Shown: positions 11,639-20,672, counted from the first letter of the stretch. The stretch: DNA of 63,392 nt from Planktothricoides sp. SR001 (GCF_001276715.1 NZ_LIUQ01000002.1:18554-81945); one strand, 5' to 3'. Notes: a model not told the origin generated them from the letters alone. Numbers and translations are program-made.

Positions 11639-13267
11639 TTACAAAGATTCTGGTTCTTGACCTGCCACCACTGGGGCTGTGGCATTCAGTTTTAATTCTG
11701 GATGGTCGCCTTGAACTTGATGTAAATTCCATTCATTTTTAAACAGTAGCACGGGACGCCCCCAACTGTCTTTGACCGTAACAGTGTTAAACAAACGGCC
11801 TACTTTATTTAAGGCTTCCCAACCATCCGCTACCCAACGGGCTACGGTAAAGGGCAACATTTCGATTCTGGTTTCGACCCCATATTCATTTTCCAGCCGA
11901 AACTGTACCACTTCAAACTGTAGCTGACCCACTGCTGCCAAAATGGGATCCCGTTTGGATTCGTCCGTAGAATACATAATTTGTACGGCGCCTTCTTCCC
12001 GTAATTCTGAAACCCCTTTGCGGAATTGCTTGAACTTGGAAGGGTTGGGATTTTTTAAATAGGCAAAGAGTTCGGGAGAGAAACAGGGGATCCCTTCGTA
12101 TTCCAATTTTTCTCCAATATATATAGTGTCCCCAATGGCAAACATTCCCGGATTGTTCAGACCAATGGCATCCCCCGCATAAGCGACTTCGATGGATTCT
12201 CGGTCTTGGGCAAAGAGTTTCTGGGGACGAGATAACCGAATGCTTTTGCCGGTGCGAGCATGGCTGACAGTCATGTCTTTTTCAAATTTGCCGGTACAGA
12301 CCCGCACGAAGGCCACGCGATCGCGGTGTTTGGGATCCATATTAGCTTGCAGCTTAAAGACAAAGCCGGTAAAGTTCGGGTGAGTGGGGGGAACGTCCCC
12401 AAGACTACTCCGACGTACCGTTGGTTTCAGGGCATATTCTAGAAAATTATCTAAAAAGAGCTTCACCCCAAAATTGGTTACAGCACTGCCAAAGAATACC
12501 GGAGTCATTTTGCCCGCATGAACCGCTTGCAGATCCAGTTCTGCTCCGAGTTCTTCGAGAATTTCCAGTTCTTCTTTCAGTTGATAATACAGTTCTTGTT
12601 CTAAGAGGTCTTCAATGCGCGGATCGCCGAGGTTGATTACGGTATCCTGGGCTTTTTTGCTGCCGTGGGCGGTGCGTTCAAATAAGTGAATCTGCCGACG
12701 CAGGCGATCGTACACTCCTTTGAAGCGATCGCCCATGCCAATTGGCCAGTTTACGGGATAGGTACTAATCCCCAGTTCTTTCTCAATTTCGTCCAGGAGT
12801 TCCAGAGGTTCCCTAGTCGGTCGATCCAGCTTATTCATAAAAGTGAAAATGGGAATTTCTCGCATCCGACAGACTTCAAACAGTTTCCGGGTCTGGGGTT
12901 CCAACCCTTTAGCGGCATCTTCCAGCATCACCGCATTATCCGCAGCGGCCAAAGTCCGGTAAGTATCTTCACTAAAATCTTGGTGACCGGGAGTATCCAG
13001 CAGATTTATATAATAGTTTTGATATTCAAACTGCAAAACTGTGGAGGTAATGGAAATTCCCCGTTGCTGCTCCATTGCCATCCAGTCTGAGGTAGCTTGC
13101 CGCTGGGCGCGTTTCGCTTTCACGGCTCCCGCTTCATTAATTGCCCCTCCGTAAAGCAACAGCTTTTCCGTTAGAGTCGTTTTACCGGCGTCGGGGTGGG
13201 AAATAATGGCAAAGTTGCGGCGTCTTTCTACTTCTTGTGCTATTTCTGTAATCAGTTCTTGGGTCAT
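11639..13267 (-). CDS. prfC: Peptide chain release factor 3 (RF3)
   Basis: Translational GTPase that removes RF1/RF2 from the ribosome after peptide release. G1 is DAGKTT, near residue 28; G3 is [15 protein letters not shown]4 is NKLDR. The switch/GTPase region [15 protein letters not shown] is typical of RF3 rather than EF-G. The C-terminal domains II and III are complete and end in a short extension. The ATG at 13267 ([21 protein letters not shown]) matches the family start. The open frame continues 13 codons upstream to a TTG, which I regard as too early. The length of 542 residues is normal for cyanobacterial RF3. Confidence 0.95.
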   Translation of the reverse strand: MTQELITEIAQEVERRRNFAIISHPDAGKTTLTEKLLLYGGAINEAGAVKAKRAQRQATSDWMAMEQQRGISITSTVLQFEYQNYYINLLDTPGHQDFSEDTYRTLAAADNAVMLEDAAKGLEPQTRKLFEVCRMREIPIFTFMNKLDRPTREPLELLDEIEKELGISTYPVNWPIGMGDRFKGVYDRLRRQIHLFERTAHGSKKAQDTVINLGDPRIEDLLEQELYYQLKEELEILEELGAELDLQAVHAGKMTPVFFGSAVTNFGVKLFLDNFLEYALKPTVRRSSLGDVPPTHPNFTGFVFKLQANMDPKHRDRVAFVRVCTGKFEKDMTVSHARTGKSIRLSRPQKLFAQDRESIEVAYAGDAIGLNNPGMFAIGDTIYIGEKLEYEGIPCFSPELFAYLKNPNPSKFKQFRKGVSELREEGAVQIMYSTDESKRDPILAAVGQLQFEVVQFRLENEYGVETRIEMLPFTVARWVADGWEALNKVGRLFNTVTVKDSWGRPVLLFKNEWNLHQVQGDHPELKLNATAPVVAGQEPESL

Positions 13268-13473
13268 GCGGATACCTAGCTGGACATGGAGCATTACGCT
13301 ATTCAAATTGTAGCAAAATTTCGCTTTTCGGTAAAATAAATTTTTAGCAAATTTTTTAGAATTAGTGATTTTTCCAAAAAAATTAAATGAATTATCTTTT
13401 TTTGCTCGGATTAATTGGTTAAATTTTGATGTTAAAATTCACAAGACACTGTGACAATTATGCTGGAGCATCC

Positions 13474-14022
13474 ATGAATATTATTCCCACGGAAATCCCA
13501 GATGTATTAATTATTGAACCCAAAGTTTTTGGGGACGATCGCGGATTTTTTTTTGAAAGCTTCAATGAGCGAGTGTTTGCGGAAACAACGGGCATTAAAA
13601 CTCAGTTTGTCCAAGATAATCACTCGCGATCGGGCAAAAACGTCCTGCGGGGACTGCACTACCAAATTCAACAAACCCAAGGCAAATTACTCCGGGTGGT
13701 TGCCGGTGAGATATTTGATATTGCCGTAGATATTAGAAAAAGTTCTCCCACCTTTGGTCAATGGGTCGGTTGTCTGCTGAGTGGGGAAAATAAACGGCAA
13801 TTTTGGGTGCCACCGGGTTTTGCCCACGGCTTTTTAGTGGTTTCCGACTCGGCGGATGTGTTGTACAAAGCCACGGACTACTACGCTCCCCAGTACGATC
13901 GCTGTATTCTCTGGAATGACCCTGATATTGGCATCGAATGGCCGTTAAATGGTGCCGAGCCAATTTTATCGGCGAAAGACCAAGCCGGTCAACGGTTAAA
14001 TTCTGCGGAGGTGTTCCCATAA
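13474..14022 (+). CDS. rfbC: dTDP-4-dehydrorhamnose 3,5-epimerase
   Basis: Third step of dTDP-L-rhamnose synthesis, inverting C3 and C5 of the 4-keto sugar. The RmlC cupin fold is clear: DDRGFFFESF near the N-terminus, FVQDNHSRSGKNVLRGLHYQ with the catalytic His, the basic strand GKLLRVVAGEIFDIAVDIR, and FWVPPGFAHGFLV. The start at 13474 has GGAG 7 nt upstream and gives 182 residues, the usual size. Earlier in-frame TTG and ATG codons at 13426 and 13429 would add a 16-17-residue leader without homology. It is the first of three co-directional rhamnose genes. Confidence 0.95.
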   Translation: MNIIPTEIPDVLIIEPKVFGDDRGFFFESFNERVFAETTGIKTQFVQDNHSRSGKNVLRGLHYQIQQTQGKLLRVVAGEIFDIAVDIRKSSPTFGQWVGCLLSGENKRQFWVPPGFAHGFLVVSDSADVLYKATDYYAPQYDRCILWNDPDIGIEWPLNGAEPILSAKDQAGQRLNSAEVFP

Positions 14023-14100
14023 GTCAGGGAATAACCGACATTTATGGACCGCTACGGTAAGGACGAATAAGCAAAAATTAACAAACAAACCGGGACAGAA

Positions 14101-14970
14101 ATGAAAATTTTACTCGCTGGGATTAACGGTCAACTTGGCCAAGAATTACACCCGATGTTGGTGAAATTGGGGGATGTCACCTGGGTCGATCGCGAAACCC
14201 TGGATTTATCGCAACCAGACATGATTCGTCAGGTAATCGGTGAGGTCAAACCGGATTTGATCGTCAATGCCTGCGCTTATACGGCAGTGGACAAGGCGGA
14301 AAGCGAACCGGATCTGGCGATGGCCGTGAATGGCTCTGGGGTGGGGATTTTAGCGGCAGAAGCCCTCAAACTGGGCGCCCGGTTGATTCATGTTTCTACG
14401 GACTATGTGTTTGATGGCAGCCAAAGTCATCCCTACCAAGAAACGGATCCTACTAATCCCATTGGGGTTTATGGCAAATCTAAATTAGCGGGAGAAGAGG
14501 CCATTCAGCAAGTGGGGGGCGACTATATTATTGTCAGAACCGCTTGGGTCTATGGTGTCGGGGGAGTTGGCAATTTTGTTAAGACTATGCTGCGTTTGGG
14601 CAGTAGTCGGGACGAGTTGCGGGTGGTGACGGATCAAGTGGGCAGTCCCACTTGGACGAAGGATTTGGCTGAGGCGATCGTCTGTATGATTCAAAATTCC
14701 CCAGAATCCGGGATTTACCACTATACCAATAGTGGGGTTTGTAGCTGGTATGATTTCGCGATCGCCATCTTTGAAGAAGCCAAAGCCCTGGGTTTTCCCT
14801 TGCAAGTGCAACGGGTGGTGCCCATTACCACCGCTGAATATCCCACCCCGGCAAAACGTCCCGCTTATTCCGTTCTTTCTCATCGCAAAATCTCTGCTGT
14901 TATCGGTACTCATCCCCCCCATTGGCGGCAATCATTGCGTCTTATGCTGAAAGATTATCAAGATAATTAA
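14101..14970 (+). CDS. rfbD: dTDP-4-dehydrorhamnose reductase
   Basis: NADPH-dependent last step of dTDP-L-rhamnose synthesis. It is a short-chain dehydrogenase-type fold: the dinucleotide motif GINGQLGQEL starts at residue 8, and the catalytic motif is in YGKSKLAGE with the upstream STDYVFDG. The 289-residue length is normal. It follows rfbC after 78 bp and precedes rfbA after a 137-bp spacer of AT-rich filler repeats, so the three may form one transcript. The ribosome-binding site is weak (GGGACAG). Confidence 0.95.
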   Translation: MKILLAGINGQLGQELHPMLVKLGDVTWVDRETLDLSQPDMIRQVIGEVKPDLIVNACAYTAVDKAESEPDLAMAVNGSGVGILAAEALKLGARLIHVSTDYVFDGSQSHPYQETDPTNPIGVYGKSKLAGEEAIQQVGGDYIIVRTAWVYGVGGVGNFVKTMLRLGSSRDELRVVTDQVGSPTWTKDLAEAIVCMIQNSPESGIYHYTNSGVCSWYDFAIAIFEEAKALGFPLQVQRVVPITTAEYPTPAKRPAYSVLSHRKISAVIGTHPPHWRQSLRLMLKDYQDN

Positions 14971-14993
14971 CAATTGATAATTGATAATTGTTG

Positions 14994-15022
14994 TTGGGTA
15001 GGGATTCTTTTGTTGCTTGTTG
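14994..15022 (+). repeat. 29-nt dispersed repeat, copy 1
   Basis: This stretch starting TTGGGTAGGGATTC is identical over 29 nt to 26101-26129, downstream of argD's 5' end. Both copies are embedded in TTGTTG-rich filler, so they are probably part of a longer degenerate spacer repeat. Confidence 0.7.
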
Positions 15023-15107
15023 GAAAGTTGTTTGGCTGCTCCAAATAACCACCAACTAACAACCACCAACCACTAAGCTGTTTATACTCTTTATTTTGGC
15101 AAAAAAC

Positions 15108-16181
15108 ATGAAAGCAATCATTCTTTCTGGGGGCAAAGGCACCCGGTTAAGACCGCTGACTTATTCTGGGGCAAAACAACTGGTACCCGTGGCGAATAAA
15201 CCGATTCTTTGGTATGGAATTGAAAGCATTGTTGCCGCTGGAATTACGGACATTGGGATTATTATTAGTCCCGAAACTGGAGAAGAAGTTAAACAGGTGA
15301 CTGGGAATGGCGATAGCTTTGGCGCCAAGATTACTTATATTCTCCAAGAACAACCCGCAGGATTGGCTCATGCAGTCAAAATCGCCCAACCTTTCTTAGG
15401 TGATTCTCCTTTTATTATGTATCTGGGGGATAACATTATTGAAGGCAGCGTTGACTCGTTTTTGACCCAGTTTAATCAGCAAAATCTTGATGCTTTAATT
15501 TTGTTGCGGGCAGTGTCTAATCCCAGCGCTTTTGGGGTAGCGAAAGTAGATGAAAAAGGTCGAGTTTTACAGTTAATTGAAAAGCCCAAAGAACCCCCGT
15601 CTAATTTAGCATTGGTAGGGGTTTATTTATTTTCTAGTGCTATCCATGAGGCGATCGCACAAATCAAACCTTCCGCCCGGGGTGAATTAGAAATTACCGA
15701 TGCGATCCAGCGGTTAATTGACCTAGAAAAACCTGTAGAAGCTTGTACATTACAAGGTTGGTGGCTGGATACCGGGAAAAAAGATGACCTCCTCGAAGCC
15801 AATAGAATTATTCTCGATACGCAAATTACTCCTTCTGTAGAAGGGGAAATAGATGACCGGAGTCAAGTAATTGGCCGAGTCAAAATTGGCGCCGGAACCA
15901 AAGTAATCAACTCTTCCATCCGTGGCCCAGCAATTATTGGCGAAAATTGTTATTTAGAAAACTGCTTTATCGGCCCTTATAGCAGTATCGCCAATGAAGC
16001 AACCTTAATTGATGCTGACCTAGAACATAGCGTTATTTTACGCGGGGCAAAAATCGATCGCATTCAGCAACGTTTAGTCGATAGTGTGATTGGTCGTCGA
16101 GCCAATTTAACGGTAGCTTCTCGCCGTCCCAAAGCCTTACGATTTATGATTGGCGATGACTCTCAAGTAGAGTTATTTTAA
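15108..16181 (+). CDS. rfbA: Glucose-1-phosphate thymidylyltransferase, long form
   Basis: Makes dTDP-glucose from glucose-1-phosphate and dTTP, the entry to dTDP-rhamnose. The nucleotidyltransferase signature GGKGTRLRPLT is at residues 8-18; YLGDNIIEG and LIEKPKEPPSNLALVGVYLF follow. Residues from about 240 to 357 form a left-handed beta-helix of hexapeptide repeats. This marks the long RmlA type, found in antibiotic and cyanobacterial pathways, rather than the roughly 290-residue enterobacterial enzyme. The ATG at 15108 opens the first beta strand directly; a TTG four codons earlier is an alternative. The pathway gene rfbB (4,6-dehydratase) is not in the window. Confidence 0.93.
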   Translation: MKAIILSGGKGTRLRPLTYSGAKQLVPVANKPILWYGIESIVAAGITDIGIIISPETGEEVKQVTGNGDSFGAKITYILQEQPAGLAHAVKIAQPFLGDSPFIMYLGDNIIEGSVDSFLTQFNQQNLDALILLRAVSNPSAFGVAKVDEKGRVLQLIEKPKEPPSNLALVGVYLFSSAIHEAIAQIKPSARGELEITDAIQRLIDLEKPVEACTLQGWWLDTGKKDDLLEANRIILDTQITPSVEGEIDDRSQVIGRVKIGAGTKVINSSIRGPAIIGENCYLENCFIGPYSSIANEATLIDADLEHSVILRGAKIDRIQQRLVDSVIGRRANLTVASRRPKALRFMIGDDSQVELF

Positions 16182-16183
16182 TT

Positions 16184-16253
16184 GTTGATTGTTGTTCGTT
16201 GATTGTTGTTCGTTGATTGTTGTTCGTTGATTGTTGTTGGTTGATTGTTCCTC
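16184..16253 (+). repeat. 14-bp tandem repeat, five units
   Basis: The unit GTTGATTGTTGTTC is repeated at 16184, 16198, 16212, 16226 and 16240, with the last two units changed by one to three bases. It starts just after the rfbA stop codon and runs into the paired hairpins at 16255-16299. Confidence 0.85.
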
Positions 16254-16254
16254 G

Positions 16255-16299
16255 TTCCCAGGCTCTGCCTGGGAATGCCTTCCTGGAGGCGCTGCCTCC
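16255..16299. repeat. Two adjacent GC-rich hairpins (dispersed palindromic repeat)
   Basis: TTCCCAGGC (16255-16263) pairs with 16267-16275 around TCT, and GGAGGC (16285-16290) pairs with 16294-16299 around GCT. Words like CTCGTTCCCAGGCTC are familiar as a dispersed repeat in cyanobacterial spacers. It may also stop transcription from rfbA before the ATPase gene. Confidence 0.7.
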
Positions 16300-16444
16300 C
16301 GATCTTTAAACAGCCCCCCATTCCTCCAGAGCAAAAAATCCGGCTTCTTCAGGAGGAGGGGGCGTTTCCCCGCATTGGACCCATGACTAATGCTAGAGTA
16401 AGTATTAGATGGTTACGGCAGTTTCATTTTAATCACAAAATCTT

Positions 16445-17563
16445 ATGCTCAAACGGATCTACATTGATAATTTTCGCTGCTTGGTCAATTTTGAGCTTAA
16501 TGTTGATGCAATTAATTTATTTCTCGGTGCTAACGGCTCCGGGAAATCAACGGTTTTTGAAGTATTGCAGAAAATTCAAGCATTTGTTAGCGGCGATCGC
16601 AAGATAGAAGGAATTTTTAAATCCTCAGATTGCACTCGTTGGCAAATTGCACCATTACAACGGTTTGAGTTAGAGATTATCGGCAATGGCGGCAGCTATA
16701 AATATGAGTTGGGGATTGGACATGAGCGCGATCGATGTCGGGTTGAATATGAGCGTTTGTGGTATGATAACCAGCCTTTACTAAAATTTGAGTTAGGCGA
16801 AGTTCAACTGTATCGAGACAATCATTCAGAAGGTCCTCAATACTCATTTGACTGGTCGCAGTCCATGCTGCCTTCGTTGATGCCAAGAAATGACAATACA
16901 AAGTTAACTTGGTTTAGAGAAAGAATCCAACGAATTATTATTGTCCGAATGATTCCTAGCTTAATGGCTGATGAAAGCAACCAAGAAGAAATGCGGCTAA
17001 ATACCCAGATGGAAAATTTTGTTTCTTGGTATCGGTATCTTTCTCAAGACCAAGGCAAAGTCGCTGAAATCAGCAATGTTTTAAAAGATGTTCTGGATGG
17101 TTTCAACAGCTTTAAGTTTGAACGAGTTAGCGAACAAAATCAAGTGTTAAAATTACGTTTAGCCGGTGGAAATAATAGTAACCAATTAATTGAATATCGG
17201 CTGGGAGAATTATCAGACGGTCAAAAAGCTTTAGTTGCTTTATATACCATGATTTATGGGACGCGATCAGAAGACTATACTTTATGTATTGATGAACCGG
17301 AAAACTTTTTAGCTTTGCCGGAAATTCAACCTTGGTTGATTCAGCTTTATGACTTTTGTAGTGAAAGAAAACTGCAAACTTTACTAATTTCTCACCATCC
17401 TGAGTTAATTAACTACCTTTTGGCTTCACCGATTGGTTATTGGTTTGACCGGCAAAGTAATGCCCCTGTAAGATTAAAAAGAATTAGTATTGAAGTGGCT
17501 GATAATTCTGGATTACCTGTTTCAGAATTAATTGCAAGGGGATGGTTGAATGAGCCAGCATAG
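16445..17563 (+). CDS. SMC/ABC-like AAA ATPase (AAA_21 type), first gene of a two-gene module
   Basis: A 372-residue ATPase. It has the N-terminal strand LKRIYIDNFRCL and Walker A GANGSGKS (28-35). The ABC-type signature region LGELSDGQKA starts at residue 253, Walker B is TLCIDEPEN (279-287) and the H-loop is ISHHPE (315-320). Between Walker A and the signature is an insert of about 200 residues with no recognised domain. This is the overcoming-lysogenization-defect/RloA-like layout but without a C-terminal TOPRIM. The next gene overlaps it by 14 bp and looks like a separate TOPRIM protein. Together they resemble split ATPase-nuclease defence modules; this role is inference. The pair sits between rfbA and a glycosyltransferase, suggesting insertion into a polysaccharide locus. 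Confidence 0.85.
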   Translation: MLKRIYIDNFRCLVNFELNVDAINLFLGANGSGKSTVFEVLQKIQAFVSGDRKIEGIFKSSDCTRWQIAPLQRFELEIIGNGGSYKYELGIGHERDRCRVEYERLWYDNQPLLKFELGEVQLYRDNHSEGPQYSFDWSQSMLPSLMPRNDNTKLTWFRERIQRIIIVRMIPSLMADESNQEEMRLNTQMENFVSWYRYLSQDQGKVAEISNVLKDVLDGFNSFKFERVSEQNQVLKLRLAGGNNSNQLIEYRLGELSDGQKALVALYTMIYGTRSEDYTLCIDEPENFLALPEIQPWLIQLYDFCSERKLQTLLISHHPELINYLLASPIGYWFDRQSNAPVRLKRISIEVADNSGLPVSELIARGWLNEPA

Positions 17564-18104
17564 AGTTCAAATCGTTATCCTGTGTGAAGATAGACAGCAG
17601 GAAGTTTTTGCTCGTCATTTCCTAAAAATGCGAGGTTTTACTGGTATCATCAGAGCTAAAATTTGCCCTTTAGGTAGCCAATCAGGAGAACAGTATGTAC
17701 GCAGTCAATACGCAGCAGAAGTCAAAGCCTATCGTCAGAATAGAAACCGGGTTGCGATTGGCTTAGTCGTGTTAATTGATGCAGATAAGGGAACATTACA
17801 AGAACGACTTAATCAGTTAGCAGATGCTCTTAGCGCAGATGCCCAACCAGACCGTCGATCAGATGAGGCGATCGCTATCTTTATTCCTAAACGCAATATT
17901 GAAACATGGATACATTATTTACAAGGAGAATTTGTCAATGAGGAGGATAGTTATGCAAAATTTGAGAATAATGAGGCTTTTTGTAAACCAGATGTTGAGC
18001 AGTTAGCCGAGGAATGCCGCTCTCATAAATTATCGACAAACGCACCGGAGTCTCTCCAGGCAGCTTGCGGGGAATTACAGCGTTTATTAATCCTATTAAA
18101 ATAA
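17550..18104 (+). CDS. Putative TOPRIM-like protein, partner of the preceding ATPase
   Basis: A 184-residue protein. The first strand VQIVILCED (6-14) ends in E13, a second strand reads LVVLIDADK (72-80) with D77 and D79, and a third block reads IFIPKRNIETWIHYL (110-124). A strand-Glu followed by a strand-Asp-x-Asp is the metal-binding pattern of TOPRIM domains (OLD, RloB, AriB families). The block with Asn-x-Glu-Thr-Trp recalls the similarly placed motif of RloB-like proteins. It is too short to carry more than this domain. The ATG overlaps the ATPase gene by 14 bp, so the two are surely translated together. Assignment rests on motif pattern only; another small nuclease or a DUF-type fold is possible. 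Confidence 0.6.
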   Translation: MSQHRVQIVILCEDRQQEVFARHFLKMRGFTGIIRAKICPLGSQSGEQYVRSQYAAEVKAYRQNRNRVAIGLVVLIDADKGTLQERLNQLADALSADAQPDRRSDEAIAIFIPKRNIETWIHYLQGEFVNEEDSYAKFENNEAFCKPDVEQLAEECRSHKLSTNAPESLQAACGELQRLLILLK

Positions 18105-18189
18105 TAATTGGTCAACCATGAATTAAACCAAGATATAAATAAAAACAATAATAATTTAATTTATTATTACAACTTTATTGATATAATTT

Positions 18190-19137
18190 ATGACTGAAAA
18201 TAAGGCAGAATTAAAACCATTTATCTACTTTTTGACCGTTAACTATTACTCATCAAAGTTAATTACCAATCTTTTAAAATCCCTGGAAACACAAGCCAAA
18301 ATACCCTATAAACTAATTATCGTAAATAATTCCCCGGATGATGCCGAAATTGAAGCATTAAATCAGGAAAAAACGGTAATTTTGCAGGCTGGGGAAAATC
18401 TAGGATTTGGTAAAGGGTGTAATTTAGGCATCCACTGGGTTTATGACCAAGACCCAGAAGCTATTATTTGGCTGATTAATCCCGATACCCTGATGCTGAC
18501 GGATTCTTTGGCAAAAGTGCCGGACTTTTTTAGCAATCATCCCGAAGTTTCTATTTTAGGCACAATGGTTTATGAACCCAGTGGGGATGTTTGGTTTGGG
18601 GGAGGGGAATTTAATCGCTATACTGGGTCGATTATTATTAAAGATAATTTATTTTTGCACAATCCCGATGCTGAATATATTTCTTGTGCTTGGGTGACAG
18701 GCTGTAGTTTTTTACTGAATTTAAGAAAGTTTGATACTTGTCCCGAATTTGACCCAGATTATTTTTTATATTACGAGGATTTTGATTTTTGTCAGCGTTA
18801 TGCTCAAAAAGGTCATGTTATAGCCATGACGAATCATCTGGCAGTGTTTCACCAACCTTCGCAAATTACTAATCAAAATTTATTCCATAAGTATTATCAT
18901 AGTACCTATAGTTATTTATTCACGATTAACAAGTATTGTCATCCAGTTGTTTTCTGGTTGAGATTGCTCAGATTAGGGTTAAATGGTTTATGGTTTTTGC
19001 TGCGCGATTCGCTAAAGCGATCCGCCTTGCGGAATCGCGCAGTTGGGTTAGGTAAAATTAAGGGAATTTTGAGTTATCTTAAATCCGATAAAAATTACTC
19101 AGATAATCACCACAGAGACACAGAGAACACAAAGTAG
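18190..19137 (+). CDS. Glycosyltransferase family 2, rhamnosyltransferase-like
   Basis: GT-A fold: the nucleotide-binding strand FLTVNYYSS, IIVNNSPDD (43-51), ENLGFGKGCNLGI (69-81), the metal-site motif NPD (97-99), and the acceptor-side block DYFLYYEDFDFCQRYAQKGH. This arrangement is typical of WbbL/RfbF-like enzymes that add rhamnose or similar sugars to surface polysaccharide. It follows the dTDP-rhamnose genes, separated only by the ATPase/TOPRIM pair, so a role in rhamnose transfer is plausible. Residues about 271-285 (DSLKRSALRNRA) are encoded by a palindromic repeat inserted in frame (19000-19042). The tail HHRDTENTK also comes from a spacer-like repeat, so the natural C-terminus may have been altered. 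Confidence 0.88.
   Translation: MTENKAELKPFIYFLTVNYYSSKLITNLLKSLETQAKIPYKLIIVNNSPDDAEIEALNQEKTVILQAGENLGFGKGCNLGIHWVYDQDPEAIIWLINPDTLMLTDSLAKVPDFFSNHPEVSILGTMVYEPSGDVWFGGGEFNRYTGSIIIKDNLFLHNPDAEYISCAWVTGCSFLLNLRKFDTCPEFDPDYFLYYEDFDFCQRYAQKGHVIAMTNHLAVFHQPSQITNQNLFHKYYHSTYSYLFTINKYCHPVVFWLRLLRLGLNGLWFLLRDSLKRSALRNRAVGLGKIKGILSYLKSDKNYSDNHHRDTENTK
19000..19042. repeat. In-frame palindromic repeat inside the glycosyltransferase
   Basis: CTGCGCGATTC (19000-19010) is exactly complementary to GAATCGCGCAG (19032-19042); the interior holds a second hairpin, GATCCGC/GCGGAATC. Related elements are at 24317-24352, 37484-37518, 40448-40479 and, as tandem units, 21108-21203. Confidence 0.75.
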
Positions 19138-19209
19138 TGGTAGGTTGCGTTAGGCGTGGTGTCGCTGCTAACACTACCACTACTTTATATGAGATTCCGC
19201 GATCGCATT

Positions 19210-19787
19210 TTAGTCGGAAATCAAAGCAGCCACAGAAATTTTGACATCGGGAAATGCTAATGGGGTAATTTCACCGTCGGTTAAGGTCATTTTTGAGGCA
19301 TATTCCCCATGTCTGGGTTCGCGAAATACGATGAGTTCCCCACGCTTTAAATTCACTAACCAATATTCAGGAATTCCCGTTCCGCATAGATACGATATTT
19401 TAAGGTTGAGTCTTTTTCTAAACTGCTATTGGCATATTCAATTAACCAAAAAATATTTTCAGGATAGGGATGGTGGTTGAGATATTCTCGTCCCAAACGT
19501 TGCACAATAGCAATGTCTGGTTCGGGTTCGGAGTCGTTGGGCAATGTGATGGGTTTAGCTGGACTGACTAAGGCGCGGTAAGCGTCAGCTATGCCGTCAG
19601 GCTTATCGCCCAGTAAACGGGTCAAATATTCGCCAGCTTTAGTGCTGAAATAAGCGTGAGGAACTCCTTCTGGGGACATTTCTACAATTTCTCCATTGAG
19701 TAGTTCCACGGGGCGATCGTCGAGTAAGCCAGTTTCGACGATCTGGTGATAGTCTTCCATTGTCCATTTGGCCAAAGATATAGTCAT
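19210..19787 (-). pseudogene. Uma2-family (DUF820) protein gene, frameshifted
   Basis: The frame from the ATG at 19787 gives 143 residues ending FLNIG. It has the Uma2 N-terminus (YHQIVETGLLDDRPVELLNGEIV), EPEPDIAIV and FWLIEYANSSLEKDSTLKYRIYAE. Family members then continue with GIPEYW. That sequence is present but in the next frame: from about 19376 leftward one reads GIPEYWLVNLKRGELIVFRE and on to a stop at 19210-19212. One nucleotide is missing near 19376-19382 (GCGGAACGGGAATT on the minus strand). Restoring it gives a normal protein of about 192 residues. Either the gene is inactivated or there is a sequencing error. Uma2 proteins are PD-(D/E)XK-like and abundant in cyanobacteria. Confidence 0.82.
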
Positions 19788-20010
19788 GTTCGTTAACCAT
19801 TGGAGTGGGTATTAATAATATAGTAGTCTACTGGGCAACGATGTATCCCATGAGTCGTTTCTTTATTCCATTAATTCGCGCAATCTAAGGGTAAATCCAG
19901 GCAGGGATTTAAATCCGTGGCTACAAGAACCAAGTCCGCTTTCTGGCGGACTAAAAACAATATAAAAGAGGATGGTAGATGAAACTACTGGAGAAATTTT
20001 TTGGTAAATT

Positions 20011-20355
20011 CTAGGATTTTTTATTGTTAATCTGCACTTGGGATTGGGCGATCCTTACAGCATTTAATTCTCCATAATCGCCAGTATTTCTTAAATCTTG
20101 GGCATCAATTACCAGACGATGAAATTCCTTCGGAACTATACCGCTTTTGACAAATTCCCGACCAAAAGCAGAAATCACGGCTGCATGACTCGAAAATGAT
20201 AAATCTTTCTGTAAAAGAATGGCTTCAACAGCATAAAACATACTGTAATAAGCGCGAGATGCCGCATAATCTGGAAATTCATTAGTTTGGAGAATTTTGG
20301 CTGCTTCTAAGCTGGTGATAGATTTTTGCAGTAAGTTTTCTTGTTCTGGGGTCAA
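20011..20355 (-). CDS. HEPN-domain protein (toxin of an HEPN/MNT pair)
   Basis: A 114-residue all-helical protein of the HEPN superfamily (COG1895 type): AAKILQTNEFPDYAASRAYYSMFYAVEAILL, then FVKSGIVPKEFHRLVIDAQDLRNTGDYG. In many HEPN toxins an R-x4-6-H motif forms the RNase centre. Here the region around R34 (SRAYYSMFY) has no His at that spacing, so RNase activity is uncertain. It overlaps the upstream MNT gene by 4 bp, the standard toxin-antitoxin arrangement. It lies in the repeat-rich accessory region. Confidence 0.82.
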   Translation of the reverse strand: MTPEQENLLQKSITSLEAAKILQTNEFPDYAASRAYYSMFYAVEAILLQKDLSFSSHAAVISAFGREFVKSGIVPKEFHRLVIDAQDLRNTGDYGELNAVRIAQSQVQINNKKS

Positions 20356-20672
20356 AATGTAATTCCCTCTTTTCTGATATTGAGCAGTAATGGAGTATTG
20401 GCTGTAGAGAATTTTTCCGAATCCATAAATAGACGACTGATTGTGAGATCATATTGCAGAGATAAGTCAGAAATCAAATGTCCCGTTCGTTTGATTTCTT
20501 CCCCCGGATTAACTTGACCTTTGAGGATAATCAATACATCAATATCGGAATTTTCTGTGGCAGTTCCCCGCGCTTGAGAACCAAATAAAATTAGGCGATC
20601 GAGTCGAGTTCCATATAATTCCAATAAATCTGATCGCAGTTGCTTTAGCAGGATTTGTAATTGTTCGGACAT
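20352..20672 (-). CDS. MNT-type minimal nucleotidyltransferase (antitoxin)
   Basis: A 106-residue minimal nucleotidyltransferase domain. The signature GSQARGTATENSDIDVLI runs from G31, with the catalytic Asp pair D43/D45. MNT antitoxins can neutralise HEPN partners by adenylylating them. The stop codon overlaps the start of the HEPN gene downstream, so the two are co-translated. Confidence 0.85.
   Translation of the reverse strand: MSEQLQILLKQLRSDLLELYGTRLDRLILFGSQARGTATENSDIDVLIILKGQVNPGEEIKRTGHLISDLSLQYDLTISRLFMDSEKFSTANTPLLLNIRKEGITF

Noticed and set aside
16245-16607. 120-residue open frame across the hairpin repeats before the ATPase
   Set aside because: Spans the tandem hairpin repeat and then the ATPase gene in another frame.
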